Assembly (NCBI GenBank): GCA_002422865.1
Contig: DITN01000073.1
Span: 13,566 to 36,025 of the forward strand
Source of the DNA: Bacteroidetes bacterium UBA6183
Lineage (GTDB): Bacteria > Bacteroidota > Bacteroidia > UKL13-3
Reading direction: 5' to 3'
DNA length: 22,460 nucleotides
The notes below the pieces were generated by a model. That model had not been told where the DNA came from. It saw nothing but the letters and a program-made list of their open reading frames with translations, and did not search any database. Position numbers and translations under genes: made by a program. How positions within the stretch are numbered: the first letter of the stretch is position 1; every line of letters starts with the position of its first letter. Shown here one piece after another: positions 5,741 through 13,533 of this stretch.

Positions 5741-8371
5741 ATGAAAATTCTAGACATCAAAGTAATGCGCGGTCCAAACTACTGGAGCATTCGCAGGCAT
5801 AAACTAATTCAAATGCGTCTTGATTTAGAGGAGCTTGAGCAGTTTCCTACCAACAAAATAGATGGATTTGGTGAGCGGTTACAAAAATTATTTCCTACCA
5901 TGTTTTCGCACCGTTGTTCAATAGGCACGCCCGGTGGTTTTTTTAAAAGGGTTGAAGAAGGAACATGGATGGGCCACGTAATAGAACACATTGCTTTAGA
6001 GCTTCAAACATTAGCCGGTATGGCCTGTGGTTTTGGCAGAACACGAAGCACGGGTAAAGAAGGCATTTACAATGTGGTGTTTAGTTACATGGAAGAAAAG
6101 GCCGGGGTTTACACCGCAAAAGCATCGGTGCGTATTGCCGAAGCATTAATTGCAGGTAATGAGTACCACTTGGCAGAAGACATTCAAAACTTAAGAGAGA
6201 TACGTGAAGAAGAACGCCTTGGCCCTAGTACAGGTTGTATTGTTGATGAGGCTATTGCTCGTGGTATCCCATACATCAGGTTAAACAGACACTCTTTAGT
6301 GCAGTTGGGTTATGGCATGAATCAAAAAAGAATCAGGGCCACCATAGCCAGTACCACCAGCAGTATTGCAGTTGATATTGCCTGCGATAAAGAAGAAACC
6401 AAAAACTTACTGGAAGCGGCCGAAATTCCTGTTCCGCGTGGTAGGATTGTGTATAGTGAAGAAGGCTTAAAAGAAGCGTTGGAGCGCGTTAGTTACCCAA
6501 TAGTAACTAAACCTGTTGATGGTAACCATGGTAAAGGAGCTACCACCAATATTAACAATTGGGAAGATGCTTTGCGTGGTTTAGAAGCCGCTAAAAAATA
6601 TTCGCGTGGCGTTATTGTAGAGAAATTTATAACGGGGCAAGATCACCGTGTATTGGTAATCAATTACAAGTTTGTGGCTGCTGCCATACGTAAACCGGCA
6701 TCGGTTATTGGCGATGGAAGCAGCACCATTCAAGAGTTAATTGATATAACCAACGAAGACCCACGCAGGGGTTATGGTCACGAAAAAACATTAACCCAAA
6801 TTAAGATTGATGAATTTACTTTAGACATACTGGCCAAAGCAAATCTTACCTTAGAAAGTGTTTTACCTAAAGGCGAAGAGTTGTTTTTAAAACCAACCGC
6901 AAATTTAAGTACCGGAGGAACCGCAACAGATGTAACCGATATGGTACATCCCGATAATATTTTTATGTGCGAACGTATTGCACGTATCATTGGTCTTGAT
7001 ATATGCGGTATTGATATCATGGCCGAAAATTTAACTGAACCTATTAAAGATAATGGTGGTGCAATTTTAGAAGTAAATGCAGCACCAGGTTTTCGTATGC
7101 ATATTGATCCAGCTGAAGGTATACCGCGTAACGTAGCCGAACCTGTAATTGATATGTTGTATCCTCCAGGAAGCAGTGCGCGTATTCCAATTATTGCAGT
7201 TACTGGTACTAACGGAAAAACTACCACTACACGTTTAATGGCGCATATGGTAAAAACCATGGGTTATAAAGTGGGTTACACCACAACAGATGGTGTGTAT
7301 ATTCAAAACCAGTTGATGATGCGTGGCGATTGTACCGGTCCTGTTAGTGCCGAGTTTGTATTAAAAGATCCTGCAGTTGATTTTGCTGTTTTAGAAACTG
7401 CCCGAGGTGGAATTTTACGTGCGGGTTTAGGTTTTCACAACTGCGATATTGCTATAGTAACCAATATTTCAGAAGACCATTTAGGATTGCAAGATATTGA
7501 TACCATTGAGCAGTTAACACGTGTAAAATCTGTAGTTCCTGCAAGTGTTTTGCCTAGTGGTTATGCTATTTTAAATGCCGATAACAAATACACCGTAAGC
7601 ATGGCTAAAGAGTGTGTATGCAACATTGCTTACTTTAGTATGGATGAAAACAATCCATTAATTAAAGAGCACATTAGTAAAGGTGGTTTAGCTGCAATTT
7701 ACGAAAACGGTTATGTAACCATTTGCAAAGGCACTTGGAAAATTAGGATTGAAAAAGCCGTGAATATTCCGCTTACGTTTGGTGGACGTGCAACGTATAA
7801 CATCGCCAATGTATTGCCAACCTTATTGGCAGGTTTTATTCGTAATTTTAAAATTGAAGACATGCGCGTGGCTTTACAAACCTTTATTCCGGGTCCGGTA
7901 CAAACACCAGGGCGCATGAATATTTTCCGCTTTAAAAACTTTGAGTTAATGGTTGATTATGCGCACAATACAGCCGGTTTTGAAGCCATTGGCGAAATGT
8001 TGAGTAAGATAGATGCCAACCACGTAGGTGTAATTGCCGGTGTGGGCGATAGAAGGGATGAAGATACCATTGCCTTAGGTAGACAAGCCGCAAAAATGTT
8101 TAGCGAAATTGTAATACGCCAAGATAAAAATTTACGAGGCCGCACCGAGGATGAAATTATTGAATTGATAACACGCGGTATTAGAGAAGTTGACCCGAAC
8201 AAAAAGGTTACTTCGTTTAAACGTGAAACCGATGCCATAGATTTTGCCATTAAAAACGCCCGTAAAGGAACCTTTTTAACCATATGCAGTGATGTGGTTC
8301 CGGCTGCATTAGACCAAATTTTGGCACTAAAAGAAGCAGAGGATAAAGGTGAGATTGAGTTGGGGATGTAG
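5741..8371 (+). CDS. cphA: Cyanophycin synthetase
   Basis: Polymerises Asp into a backbone and attaches Arg to each side chain, using two ATP per dipeptide. At 876 residues it is the usual CphA1 size with all three regions. The N-terminal domain (about 1-160) carries GHVIEHIALE (H79, E82, H83). The ATP-grasp domain (about 205-470) carries the glycine-rich loop DGNHGKGAT (260-268) and metal-binding EVNAAPG (444-450). The Mur-ligase-like domain carries P-loop VTGTNGKTTT (487-496), NISEDHLG (575-582), TPGRMN (722-727), DYAHN (739-743) and GVGDRRDED (767-775). No key motif is missing, so an active CphA1 is expected rather than the reduced CphA2 form. It is divergent from cphB and ends at its own terminator. 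ATG 5741 begins MKILDIKVMRGPNYWS, as in known CphA proteins. Confidence 0.97.
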   Translation: MKILDIKVMRGPNYWSIRRHKLIQMRLDLEELEQFPTNKIDGFGERLQKLFPTMFSHRCSIGTPGGFFKRVEEGTWMGHVIEHIALELQTLAGMACGFGRTRSTGKEGIYNVVFSYMEEKAGVYTAKASVRIAEALIAGNEYHLAEDIQNLREIREEERLGPSTGCIVDEAIARGIPYIRLNRHSLVQLGYGMNQKRIRATIASTTSSIAVDIACDKEETKNLLEAAEIPVPRGRIVYSEEGLKEALERVSYPIVTKPVDGNHGKGATTNINNWEDALRGLEAAKKYSRGVIVEKFITGQDHRVLVINYKFVAAAIRKPASVIGDGSSTIQELIDITNEDPRRGYGHEKTLTQIKIDEFTLDILAKANLTLESVLPKGEELFLKPTANLSTGGTATDVTDMVHPDNIFMCERIARIIGLDICGIDIMAENLTEPIKDNGGAILEVNAAPGFRMHIDPAEGIPRNVAEPVIDMLYPPGSSARIPIIAVTGTNGKTTTTRLMAHMVKTMGYKVGYTTTDGVYIQNQLMMRGDCTGPVSAEFVLKDPAVDFAVLETARGGILRAGLGFHNCDIAIVTNISEDHLGLQDIDTIEQLTRVKSVVPASVLPSGYAILNADNKYTVSMAKECVCNIAYFSMDENNPLIKEHISKGGLAAIYENGYVTICKGTWKIRIEKAVNIPLTFGGRATYNIANVLPTLLAGFIRNFKIEDMRVALQTFIPGPVQTPGRMNIFRFKNFELMVDYAHNTAGFEAIGEMLSKIDANHVGVIAGVGDRRDEDTIALGRQAAKMFSEIVIRQDKNLRGRTEDEIIELITRGIREVDPNKKVTSFKRETDAIDFAIKNARKGTFLTICSDVVPAALDQILALKEAEDKGEIELGM

Positions 8372-8388
8372 TATTCCTTTAAAACATT

Positions 8389-8429
8389 AAAAACGGCCTA
8401 AGCAATTTTTGCTTAGGCCGTTTTTTTTT
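8389..8429. terminator. Intrinsic terminator after cphA
   Basis: Stem AACGGCCTAAGCAA and TTGCTTAGGCCGTT with a 3-nt loop, followed by a T9 run; the A run upstream makes it potentially bidirectional, serving the small minus-strand gene at 8450 too. Confidence 0.92.
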
Positions 8430-8449
8430 GATGGATCATGCAACGTTGG

Positions 8450-8575
8450 CTATTTCTTTTTAGCAAACGGATTTATTGGAGCAATAATGTTGTCACTTTG
8501 TTTGTAGGCAGATTTTACTTTAGGCTTATCTTGTTTAGCCTTTTTGCCTTCTTTTTTTTGTGGGTCTTTACTCAT
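8450..8575 (-). CDS. Small lysine-rich hypothetical protein (41 aa)
   Basis: ATG at 8575 to TAG at 8452-8450 encodes 41 residues, beginning MSKDPQKKEGKKAKQDKPK and ending INPFAKKK. About a third of the residues are lysine; the protein is predicted to be disordered and strongly basic, with a short hydrophobic patch (NIIAPINPF). From memory, similar short MSKDPxKK...PFxKK proteins occur as unnamed conserved proteins in Bacteroidota, which together with the clean frame supports it being a real gene. It is convergent with cphA across the shared terminator. The function is unknown; nucleic-acid or ribosome association is only a guess from charge. Confidence 0.6.
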   Translation of the reverse strand: MSKDPQKKEGKKAKQDKPKVKSAYKQSDNIIAPINPFAKKK

Positions 8576-8698
8576 TTAGGGAAGATAGACTATTAAAAAT
8601 CAAAACCTTAATAAAACATGTTTAATTACTTCGTTTCAGGATATAATAGGTATAAAGCCTTATTTTAAAATGTATTTACAACCATTTTATAAAAAATT

Positions 8699-8727
8699 TT
8701 GTTTTTTAAAATTAATACATAGATTTG
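8699..8727 (+). promoter_or_regulatory. Promoter of the PadR operon
   Basis: TTG (8699-8701), an 18-nt spacer, then TAGATTTG (8720-8727), a full TAnnTTTG match. The start codon is at 8749, giving a leader of about 15-18 nt. Confidence 0.75.
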
Positions 8728-8745
8728 TGATGCATTACAAATCTA
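8720..8745. promoter_or_regulatory. Probable PadR operator (autoregulatory palindrome)
   Basis: TAGATTTGT (8720-8728), 8 nt, ACAAATCTA (8737-8745): perfect 9-bp arms, and the spacer itself contains the palindrome ATGCAT, so 24 of 26 positions are symmetric. The TTGT-N8-ACAA core follows the ATGT-N8-ACAT pattern known for PadR-family operators. It covers the -7 box and transcript start, so bound protein would block the promoter. Confidence 0.8.
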
Positions 8746-8748
8746 AAT

Positions 8749-9105
8749 ATGTCGTTTACACAAAAAGAATTATTAAAAGGAACCCTTGGCCCCATTATAT
8801 TAAACCTGCTTACCGAACATAAAAAAATGTATGGGTACGAAATAACCCAACACATTAAAGAACTGAGTGACGGTAAAATATTAATTAAAGAAGGGTCGTT
8901 ATACCCGGCACTGCACAAGCTGGAGGCGGATGGATTGTTGGAAAGCGAACAACTGGAAGTAGGCGGAAGATTGCGCAAGTATTATAAGTTAACCAGAAAA
9001 GGTAAACAAGAATCGGTGCAAGCATCAAAAGAACTGATTAGTTTTTTAGAAACTGTTCACCTCATCATCAACCCAAATAAAACGCTTAGTTATGGAGGTA
9101 TTTAA
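8749..9105 (+). CDS. PadR-family transcriptional regulator
   Basis: A 118-residue winged-helix repressor of the short PadR type. Typical features are LLKGTLGPIILNLL (helix 1), HKKMYGYEITQHIKEL (helix 2), the recognition helix segment IKEGSLYPALHKLEADGLLES, the wing GGRLRKYYKLTRKGKQ, and a C-terminal helix for dimerisation. It overlaps the next gene by 14 bases, so the two are co-transcribed and probably translationally coupled. Such two-gene units (PadR plus a membrane protein with a helical N-terminal domain) are common; the regulator usually controls its own operon. The palindrome on its promoter supports autorepression. The effector is unknown. ATG 8749 is the first in frame and fits the family N-terminus. 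Confidence 0.93.
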   Translation: MSFTQKELLKGTLGPIILNLLTEHKKMYGYEITQHIKELSDGKILIKEGSLYPALHKLEADGLLESEQLEVGGRLRKYYKLTRKGKQESVQASKELISFLETVHLIINPNKTLSYGGI

Positions 9106-9727
9106 CAAAACACATGTGCTTGTTATCGAACAACGTATCAAGCAATCGGGCTTAACCAATCCGCAACTTGTAGCCGATATGTTAGACCATTATTGTTGTG
9201 TGGTGGAGGTAGAAATGGACAGAGGTGCTTCTTTCGAAGAGGCCTATCAAACCGCCTGGAAATCTATTAGTCCGAATGGTTTAGTAGAAATTGAAAATGA
9301 GCTTTTTTTTATGTTAAACTTTAATAAACAAATTCAAATGAAAAAGATGATGTATTTAACCGGATTTTTATCGGCTATGTTTATTGCAAGTGGTTTTTTA
9401 TTTCGCATATTACATTGGCCGGGCGCTCTTGCTATTAGTTTTTTAGGCTATGCCTTTTTGTTTTTGTGCTGCATAATTATTGTAGCTAATAGGTATGTAA
9501 ACAAAACACAAACCAAACGCAACGATTTACTTAGGTTTTACGCGGGTAGCCTCACTGCACTTTTTATTTCGGTAGGCAGCATGTTTAAAGGTTTACATTG
9601 GCCCGGTGCAAACATGATTACACTAATTGGATTTTTGTTTTTGGTGTTTGCTTACCTGCCTGCCTTTTTTTATCACGCTTACAAATCATCCATCGTACAA
9701 CCAAACTTAGAAGAAATAAGGGAATAG
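9092..9727 (+). CDS. PadR-partner membrane protein with duplicated LHWPGA motif
   Basis: A 211-residue protein. Residues 1-80 form a soluble helical domain (motifs VLVIEQRIKQSG, MLDHYCCVVEVEM, SFEEAYQTAWKSI) resembling the HAAS-type domain of PadR partners. Residues 84-200 hold four predicted transmembrane helices in two homologous halves (about 87-125 and 148-186); each half has a helix, then LHWPGA (107-112 and 168-173), then a second helix. LHWPGA with preceding MKKMMY...GFL resembles the N-terminus of the gliding/T9SS motor protein GldL, but the protein is not GldL itself. The start codon overlaps the PadR gene's end and a terminator follows, so this is a two-gene operon. The function is unknown; it is an inner-membrane protein. 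Confidence 0.8.
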   Translation: MEVFNKTHVLVIEQRIKQSGLTNPQLVADMLDHYCCVVEVEMDRGASFEEAYQTAWKSISPNGLVEIENELFFMLNFNKQIQMKKMMYLTGFLSAMFIASGFLFRILHWPGALAISFLGYAFLFLCCIIIVANRYVNKTQTKRNDLLRFYAGSLTALFISVGSMFKGLHWPGANMITLIGFLFLVFAYLPAFFYHAYKSSIVQPNLEEIRE

Positions 9728-9755
9728 TTATCTTGTGTTTAGTTATAACCCTTTG

Positions 9756-9787
9756 CCCGCATCAATTTGTTTGGTGCGGGATTTTTT
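9756..9787 (+). terminator. Intrinsic terminator after the PadR operon
   Basis: Stem CCCGCATCAA (9756-9765) and TTGGTGCGGG (9771-9780), one G-T pair, followed by ATTTTTT. The T run overlaps the -33 element of the next promoter. Confidence 0.85.
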
Positions 9788-9815
9788 GTGTGGATGATAA
9801 AAATATGTATTATTG
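9786..9815 (+). promoter_or_regulatory. Probable promoter of the histidine kinase gene
   Basis: TTG (9786-9788), 19-nt spacer, TATTATTG (9808-9815), 5 of the 6 fixed bases of TAnnTTTG. The start codon lies 19 nt after the box. Confidence 0.55.
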
Positions 9816-9834
9816 AATACCCGCTTCCCTAATT

Positions 9835-12800
9835 ATGAAATTACAGCATGCCCTGTTGTACATCTTTTTATTGTTGTTGCTTGATGTTTCTGCACAGCAA
9901 CCTCGGTTTGGCCGTATTGGCTTATCTGATGGACTCTCGCAAAGTTCTGTTTACACCATTTTTAACGATAGCAAGGGTTTTATCTGGCTGGGAACGGGCG
10001 ATGGTTTAAACCGTTATGACGGGCACACCATCAAGGTTTATAAAACAGAATTTAATCCGCGTGTAAAAGGTAACGGCAATTTTTACGATAACGGAGCCGC
10101 TGAAGCCGCCAACAACGATATTTATTTTAGCGGACGAACAGGAGTGGTTCGTTACAAAGCCCAAGCGGATAAAATAGAACTTTTTTACCCCCTAAACGAT
10201 ACGTTTAGTTTTAATAAAATGATGTTGGTTTTGGGTATTGTTAACCACAACCTATACCTGTTTGATTGCCATGCGCATATTTATGTGTACCACACCATTA
10301 ATCATACCTTAAAACGTATAGCTGTTTCCGATCCTGTTTCAAAACGCACGGTATTTAGGCATGCGCAAATGGATAAAAAAAATAGAATTTGGTATTCGCT
10401 CTATCAAGGTATTGCCTGTTATGATATTAAAACAAACCGTGTAAGGTATTATTTGCAAGATGAGTTTAAAAAAAGAAAAATAAGCTTATTCAGTGGTTTT
10501 GCAGAGTGTAACATAAGCAATGATGTATTGGTTACAACCGAGTGTTTTGTGACACGACTAAACGTAAATACCGGAAGTTATACCATACTTATTGATGATG
10601 CCACCAAGATGTTTCATAATGCCGTTATTGATAACAAAGGAACGGTTTGGATAAGCAGTAATAACTCCGGATTGTACAGCTACTCCAAAGATGGAACACT
10701 TACCAATCACATGCACTACCCGAACAATTTAGAAAGTTTGGGCTCAAATATTACCACCCGGTTGTTTATTGATCAATCAGAAAATTTATGGATTGGTTGC
10801 GATGGACAAGGTGTATCAAAACTAAACCTGGCCAGCTATAAATTCAGACTTTACCGGGCGGGTTATAAAAATACATTTAAACTAAACACCAATTTTATCA
10901 AATGTTTTTACGAGGACATCAATAAAAAAGTATGGATAGGAACGTACAATGATGGCATACATGTTTGGGATAGAAAAACAGATGATGTAGTTGTTATTAA
11001 ACGTCCCGAAGCAAACGCCAATATTGTAAGCAGCATGGCTACCATTAATAAAAATGCGCTATTGGTTGGCTGTATGGCCGGAGTTTATGTGGTTGATGTA
11101 AACACGAATAAACAAAGTGCTTTGCATGTTTTACAAAAAGATGCGCCAAATAATAGTTCTTTTCAGGTAACGCACATTTTACAATTAACCACACAAGATT
11201 TTTTGATCAGTACATTTTCGGGTTTATATGTTGTAAAGGTTAACGATAAACAGGTTATTTCATCAAAAAGAATTAACGAAGTACCTTCACACATGTGTAC
11301 CCAAATGTATAAATCTAAGGATGGTACAATTTGGTTAGGCACACTTGGAGGAGGCCTGATTAAAATGAGGGCAAAAGGAACCCGTATGTTGGTAGAAAAT
11401 GAGCTGTTGAATGGTTATAATGTGAAGAGTTTTTATGAAGACACCATTAAAAATATACTTTGGTTGGCTACAGAAAAGGGGCTTATCTCTTATCATTTAG
11501 GGTTAAACACATATCGTGCTATTACCACCAAAGACGGGTTATCTGACAACTATTTATACGGAATTTTAAAGGGTGATGAAGATGAATTGTGGTTAAGCAG
11601 CAACAAAGGACTGATGTGTTATCACACCAACAGTAAACAGGTTGTAGTTTTTGATGAAAGTGATGGTTTGCAATCGAATGAATTTAATACCGGAAGTTTT
11701 TTTAAGAGCACCAGCGGTGAGCTATTTTTTGGTGGTATAAACGGCTTTAATGCTTTTTATCCAAAGGAAGTTAAGTTTAATAACAATCAACCCAACGTGG
11801 TGCTTACACAACTTAAGGTGCAAGATAAAGAGATGGAAAATTTTGGTAACGCAGCATTGTTGTCAAGCATAACACTGTCTCATGATCAAAATACTTTTTC
11901 GTTTGATTTTGCAGCTACAGAATATACCAATCCGCTTAAAAACAGGTATCAATATAAATTAGAAGGAGCAGATGAAAATTGGGTGTATAGCGGATTCGGA
12001 CATTTTAGTCGTTACACCTCATTAAGTCCGGGCAAATATATTTTTTGGGTGAGGGCCTGCAATAATGATGGTGTGTGGGGTAAAAGCCACCGGTTAATTA
12101 CTGTTGTGGTTAAACCTGCGTGGTGGCAAACTTGGTGGGCGTTGGGCATTTTTTTAACCCTGGTTGCGGTTACTGCTGTGTTTAGCATACGATACGTGAG
12201 TACGCGTAAACTTAAGTTGAGGTTAAAAGAGTTGGAGGCTGTAAACAAGGAACGCACGCGTATTTCTAAAGACATGCATGATGATTTAGGAAGTGGTTTG
12301 TCAAAAATTGCCATCATGACAGAGCTGCTTAAACCCCAAATTGGTCATGATGAAGAACTCAAACGAAAGGTAGAAAAAATATCGCAAACAGCTGGCGAGT
12401 TGGTTGATAACATGGGGCAAATAGTTTGGACCATGAATGCCAGTAATGATACATTGGAGAGTTTGCTGGCTTATATAAGAGAGTATTCGTTAGATTTTTT
12501 TGATGATACCGATATAAAGTGCCGGTTAAAAATGGAAGATGTAAATGATAAATTGATGATGAACCAACAACAGAGGCGAAATGTGTTTTTGGTGGTTAAA
12601 GAAACGCTAAACAATACCCTTAAACACGCCCGAGCAAGTGAAGTAAACATTCAGTTTAACATAACACAACAAGAGGCAAAATTGGTGATTAGTGATAATG
12701 GATTAGGGTTTGATATTGATAACAACAGGCGTTTTGGTAACGGATTAATTAACATGAAAAAGCGCATGGAAGCCATTGATGGAACTTACCTCATAAAATC

Positions 12801-12849
12801 GGCAGATAAATTAGGAACAACTACTACACTAACCTGGCACCTGATATAA
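9835..12849 (+). CDS. Two-component propeller sensor histidine kinase (HisKA_3)
   Basis: A 1004-residue membrane sensor kinase. A signal peptide (1-20, ending VSAQ) is followed by a periplasmic sensor built of Reg_prop repeats (such as DSKGFIWLGTGDGLNRYDG near 46-64, ENLWIGCDGQGVSKL, KKVWIGTYNDGIHVWDRK, GTIWLGTLGGGLIKM, DELWLSSNKGLMCY), probably forming two beta-propellers, then a Y_Y_Y domain (about 680-755: YQYKLEGADENW...YTSLSPGKYIFWVRACNNDGVWG). One transmembrane helix lies at about 766-788. The kinase core is of the HisKA_3 type with phospho-acceptor His815 in ISKDMHDDLGSGLS, an N box KETLNNTLKHA (from 923), SDNGLGFD (from 953) and GNGLINMKKRM (near 969). It is not a hybrid: there is no receiver or AraC domain. 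The response regulator 60 bp downstream is its obvious partner. The ligand is unknown. Confidence 0.95.
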   Translation: MKLQHALLYIFLLLLLDVSAQQPRFGRIGLSDGLSQSSVYTIFNDSKGFIWLGTGDGLNRYDGHTIKVYKTEFNPRVKGNGNFYDNGAAEAANNDIYFSGRTGVVRYKAQADKIELFYPLNDTFSFNKMMLVLGIVNHNLYLFDCHAHIYVYHTINHTLKRIAVSDPVSKRTVFRHAQMDKKNRIWYSLYQGIACYDIKTNRVRYYLQDEFKKRKISLFSGFAECNISNDVLVTTECFVTRLNVNTGSYTILIDDATKMFHNAVIDNKGTVWISSNNSGLYSYSKDGTLTNHMHYPNNLESLGSNITTRLFIDQSENLWIGCDGQGVSKLNLASYKFRLYRAGYKNTFKLNTNFIKCFYEDINKKVWIGTYNDGIHVWDRKTDDVVVIKRPEANANIVSSMATINKNALLVGCMAGVYVVDVNTNKQSALHVLQKDAPNNSSFQVTHILQLTTQDFLISTFSGLYVVKVNDKQVISSKRINEVPSHMCTQMYKSKDGTIWLGTLGGGLIKMRAKGTRMLVENELLNGYNVKSFYEDTIKNILWLATEKGLISYHLGLNTYRAITTKDGLSDNYLYGILKGDEDELWLSSNKGLMCYHTNSKQVVVFDESDGLQSNEFNTGSFFKSTSGELFFGGINGFNAFYPKEVKFNNNQPNVVLTQLKVQDKEMENFGNAALLSSITLSHDQNTFSFDFAATEYTNPLKNRYQYKLEGADENWVYSGFGHFSRYTSLSPGKYIFWVRACNNDGVWGKSHRLITVVVKPAWWQTWWALGIFLTLVAVTAVFSIRYVSTRKLKLRLKELEAVNKERTRISKDMHDDLGSGLSKIAIMTELLKPQIGHDEELKRKVEKISQTAGELVDNMGQIVWTMNASNDTLESLLAYIREYSLDFFDDTDIKCRLKMEDVNDKLMMNQQQRRNVFLVVKETLNNTLKHARASEVNIQFNITQQEAKLVISDNGLGFDIDNNRRFGNGLINMKKRMEAIDGTYLIKSADKLGTTTTLTWHLI

Positions 12850-12867
12850 TACGTATTTTATGCTATT
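12847..12867. promoter_or_regulatory. TACGTA box upstream of the response regulator
   Basis: AATACGTATTT at 12848-12858, followed by TATGCTATT, starts within the kinase stop codon. It matches the palindrome at 13981 (AATACGTATTT, then CATGTTAT) in all but two bases over 19. A weak -7 candidate, TACTTTAC (12890-12897), puts the box at about -48. It is a candidate binding site of the response regulator. Confidence 0.45.
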
Positions 12868-12909
12868 ATTTGATAGGTAATAATACTGTTACTTTACATC
12901 TTTAATGTT

Positions 12910-13533
12910 ATGTCAAAAATACAAGTAGCCATAGTAGAAGATAACCACGACATCAGAACAGGTTTAATGATGATTGTAAACGGTGTGGAAGAATTAGAGT
13001 GCAGGCAAACTTTTTCTTCTGCCGAAGAAGCCATTAAAATACTCCCCCTTCATTGTCCGGATGTGGTTTTAATGGATATTGATTTGCCCGGAATGAATGG
13101 TATTGACTGCATTAAAATGCTCAAGGATAAATGCATCGAAACCCAATACATGATGCTGACTGTTTATGAGGATGATGACAAAATATTCAGTTCGTTAGAG
13201 GCCGGAGCAACCGGTTATTTATTAAAAAAAACCTCTCCCGCTCAACTTGTTGAGTCCATCAAAGACTTGGTGAACGGAGGCTCTCCCATGAATGCGCAAA
13301 TTGCACGTAAAGTGGTAGCTTCATTTAATAAACCTAAGGTAAACAAAACACCCGAAGAGTTAACCAAACGAGAAATGGAATTGCTTGAATTGCTTTCCAA
13401 AGGTTATCGTTACAAAGAAATTGCCGACCAGCTTTTTATCAGTCAGGATACCGTGCGCACCCACATCCGCAATATTTATGTAAAGCTTCATGTAAATTCA
13501 AAAATTGAAGCCATTAATAAAGTATTTAAGTGA
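12910..13533 (+). CDS. NarL/LuxR-family response regulator
   Basis: A 207-residue DNA-binding response regulator. Receiver domain residues 1-122: acidic pocket E10/D11, phosphorylation site D56 (VVLMDIDLPGMNG), T84 (MMLTVYE) and the conserved Lys in GYLLKKTSP (106 or 107). Linker to about 145, then a LuxR-type HTH (149-205): LTKREMELLELLSKGYRYKEIADQLFISQDTVRTHIRNIYVKL. All phosphotransfer residues are present. It lies directly after the kinase gene (60-bp gap with its own possible promoter), so the two form a cognate pair. A TACGTA palindrome sits upstream of this gene and of two downstream transcription units, which would fit autoregulation and control of the neighbouring envelope genes (inference). 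ATG 12910 gives the standard MSKIQVAIVEDN start. Confidence 0.95.
   Translation: MSKIQVAIVEDNHDIRTGLMMIVNGVEELECRQTFSSAEEAIKILPLHCPDVVLMDIDLPGMNGIDCIKMLKDKCIETQYMMLTVYEDDDKIFSSLEAGATGYLLKKTSPAQLVESIKDLVNGGSPMNAQIARKVVASFNKPKVNKTPEELTKREMELLELLSKGYRYKEIADQLFISQDTVRTHIRNIYVKLHVNSKIEAINKVFK

Noticed and set aside
6778..8283. Long minus-strand open frames inside cphA
   Set aside because: They are antisense to a gene with complete motifs and have low-complexity shadow translations.
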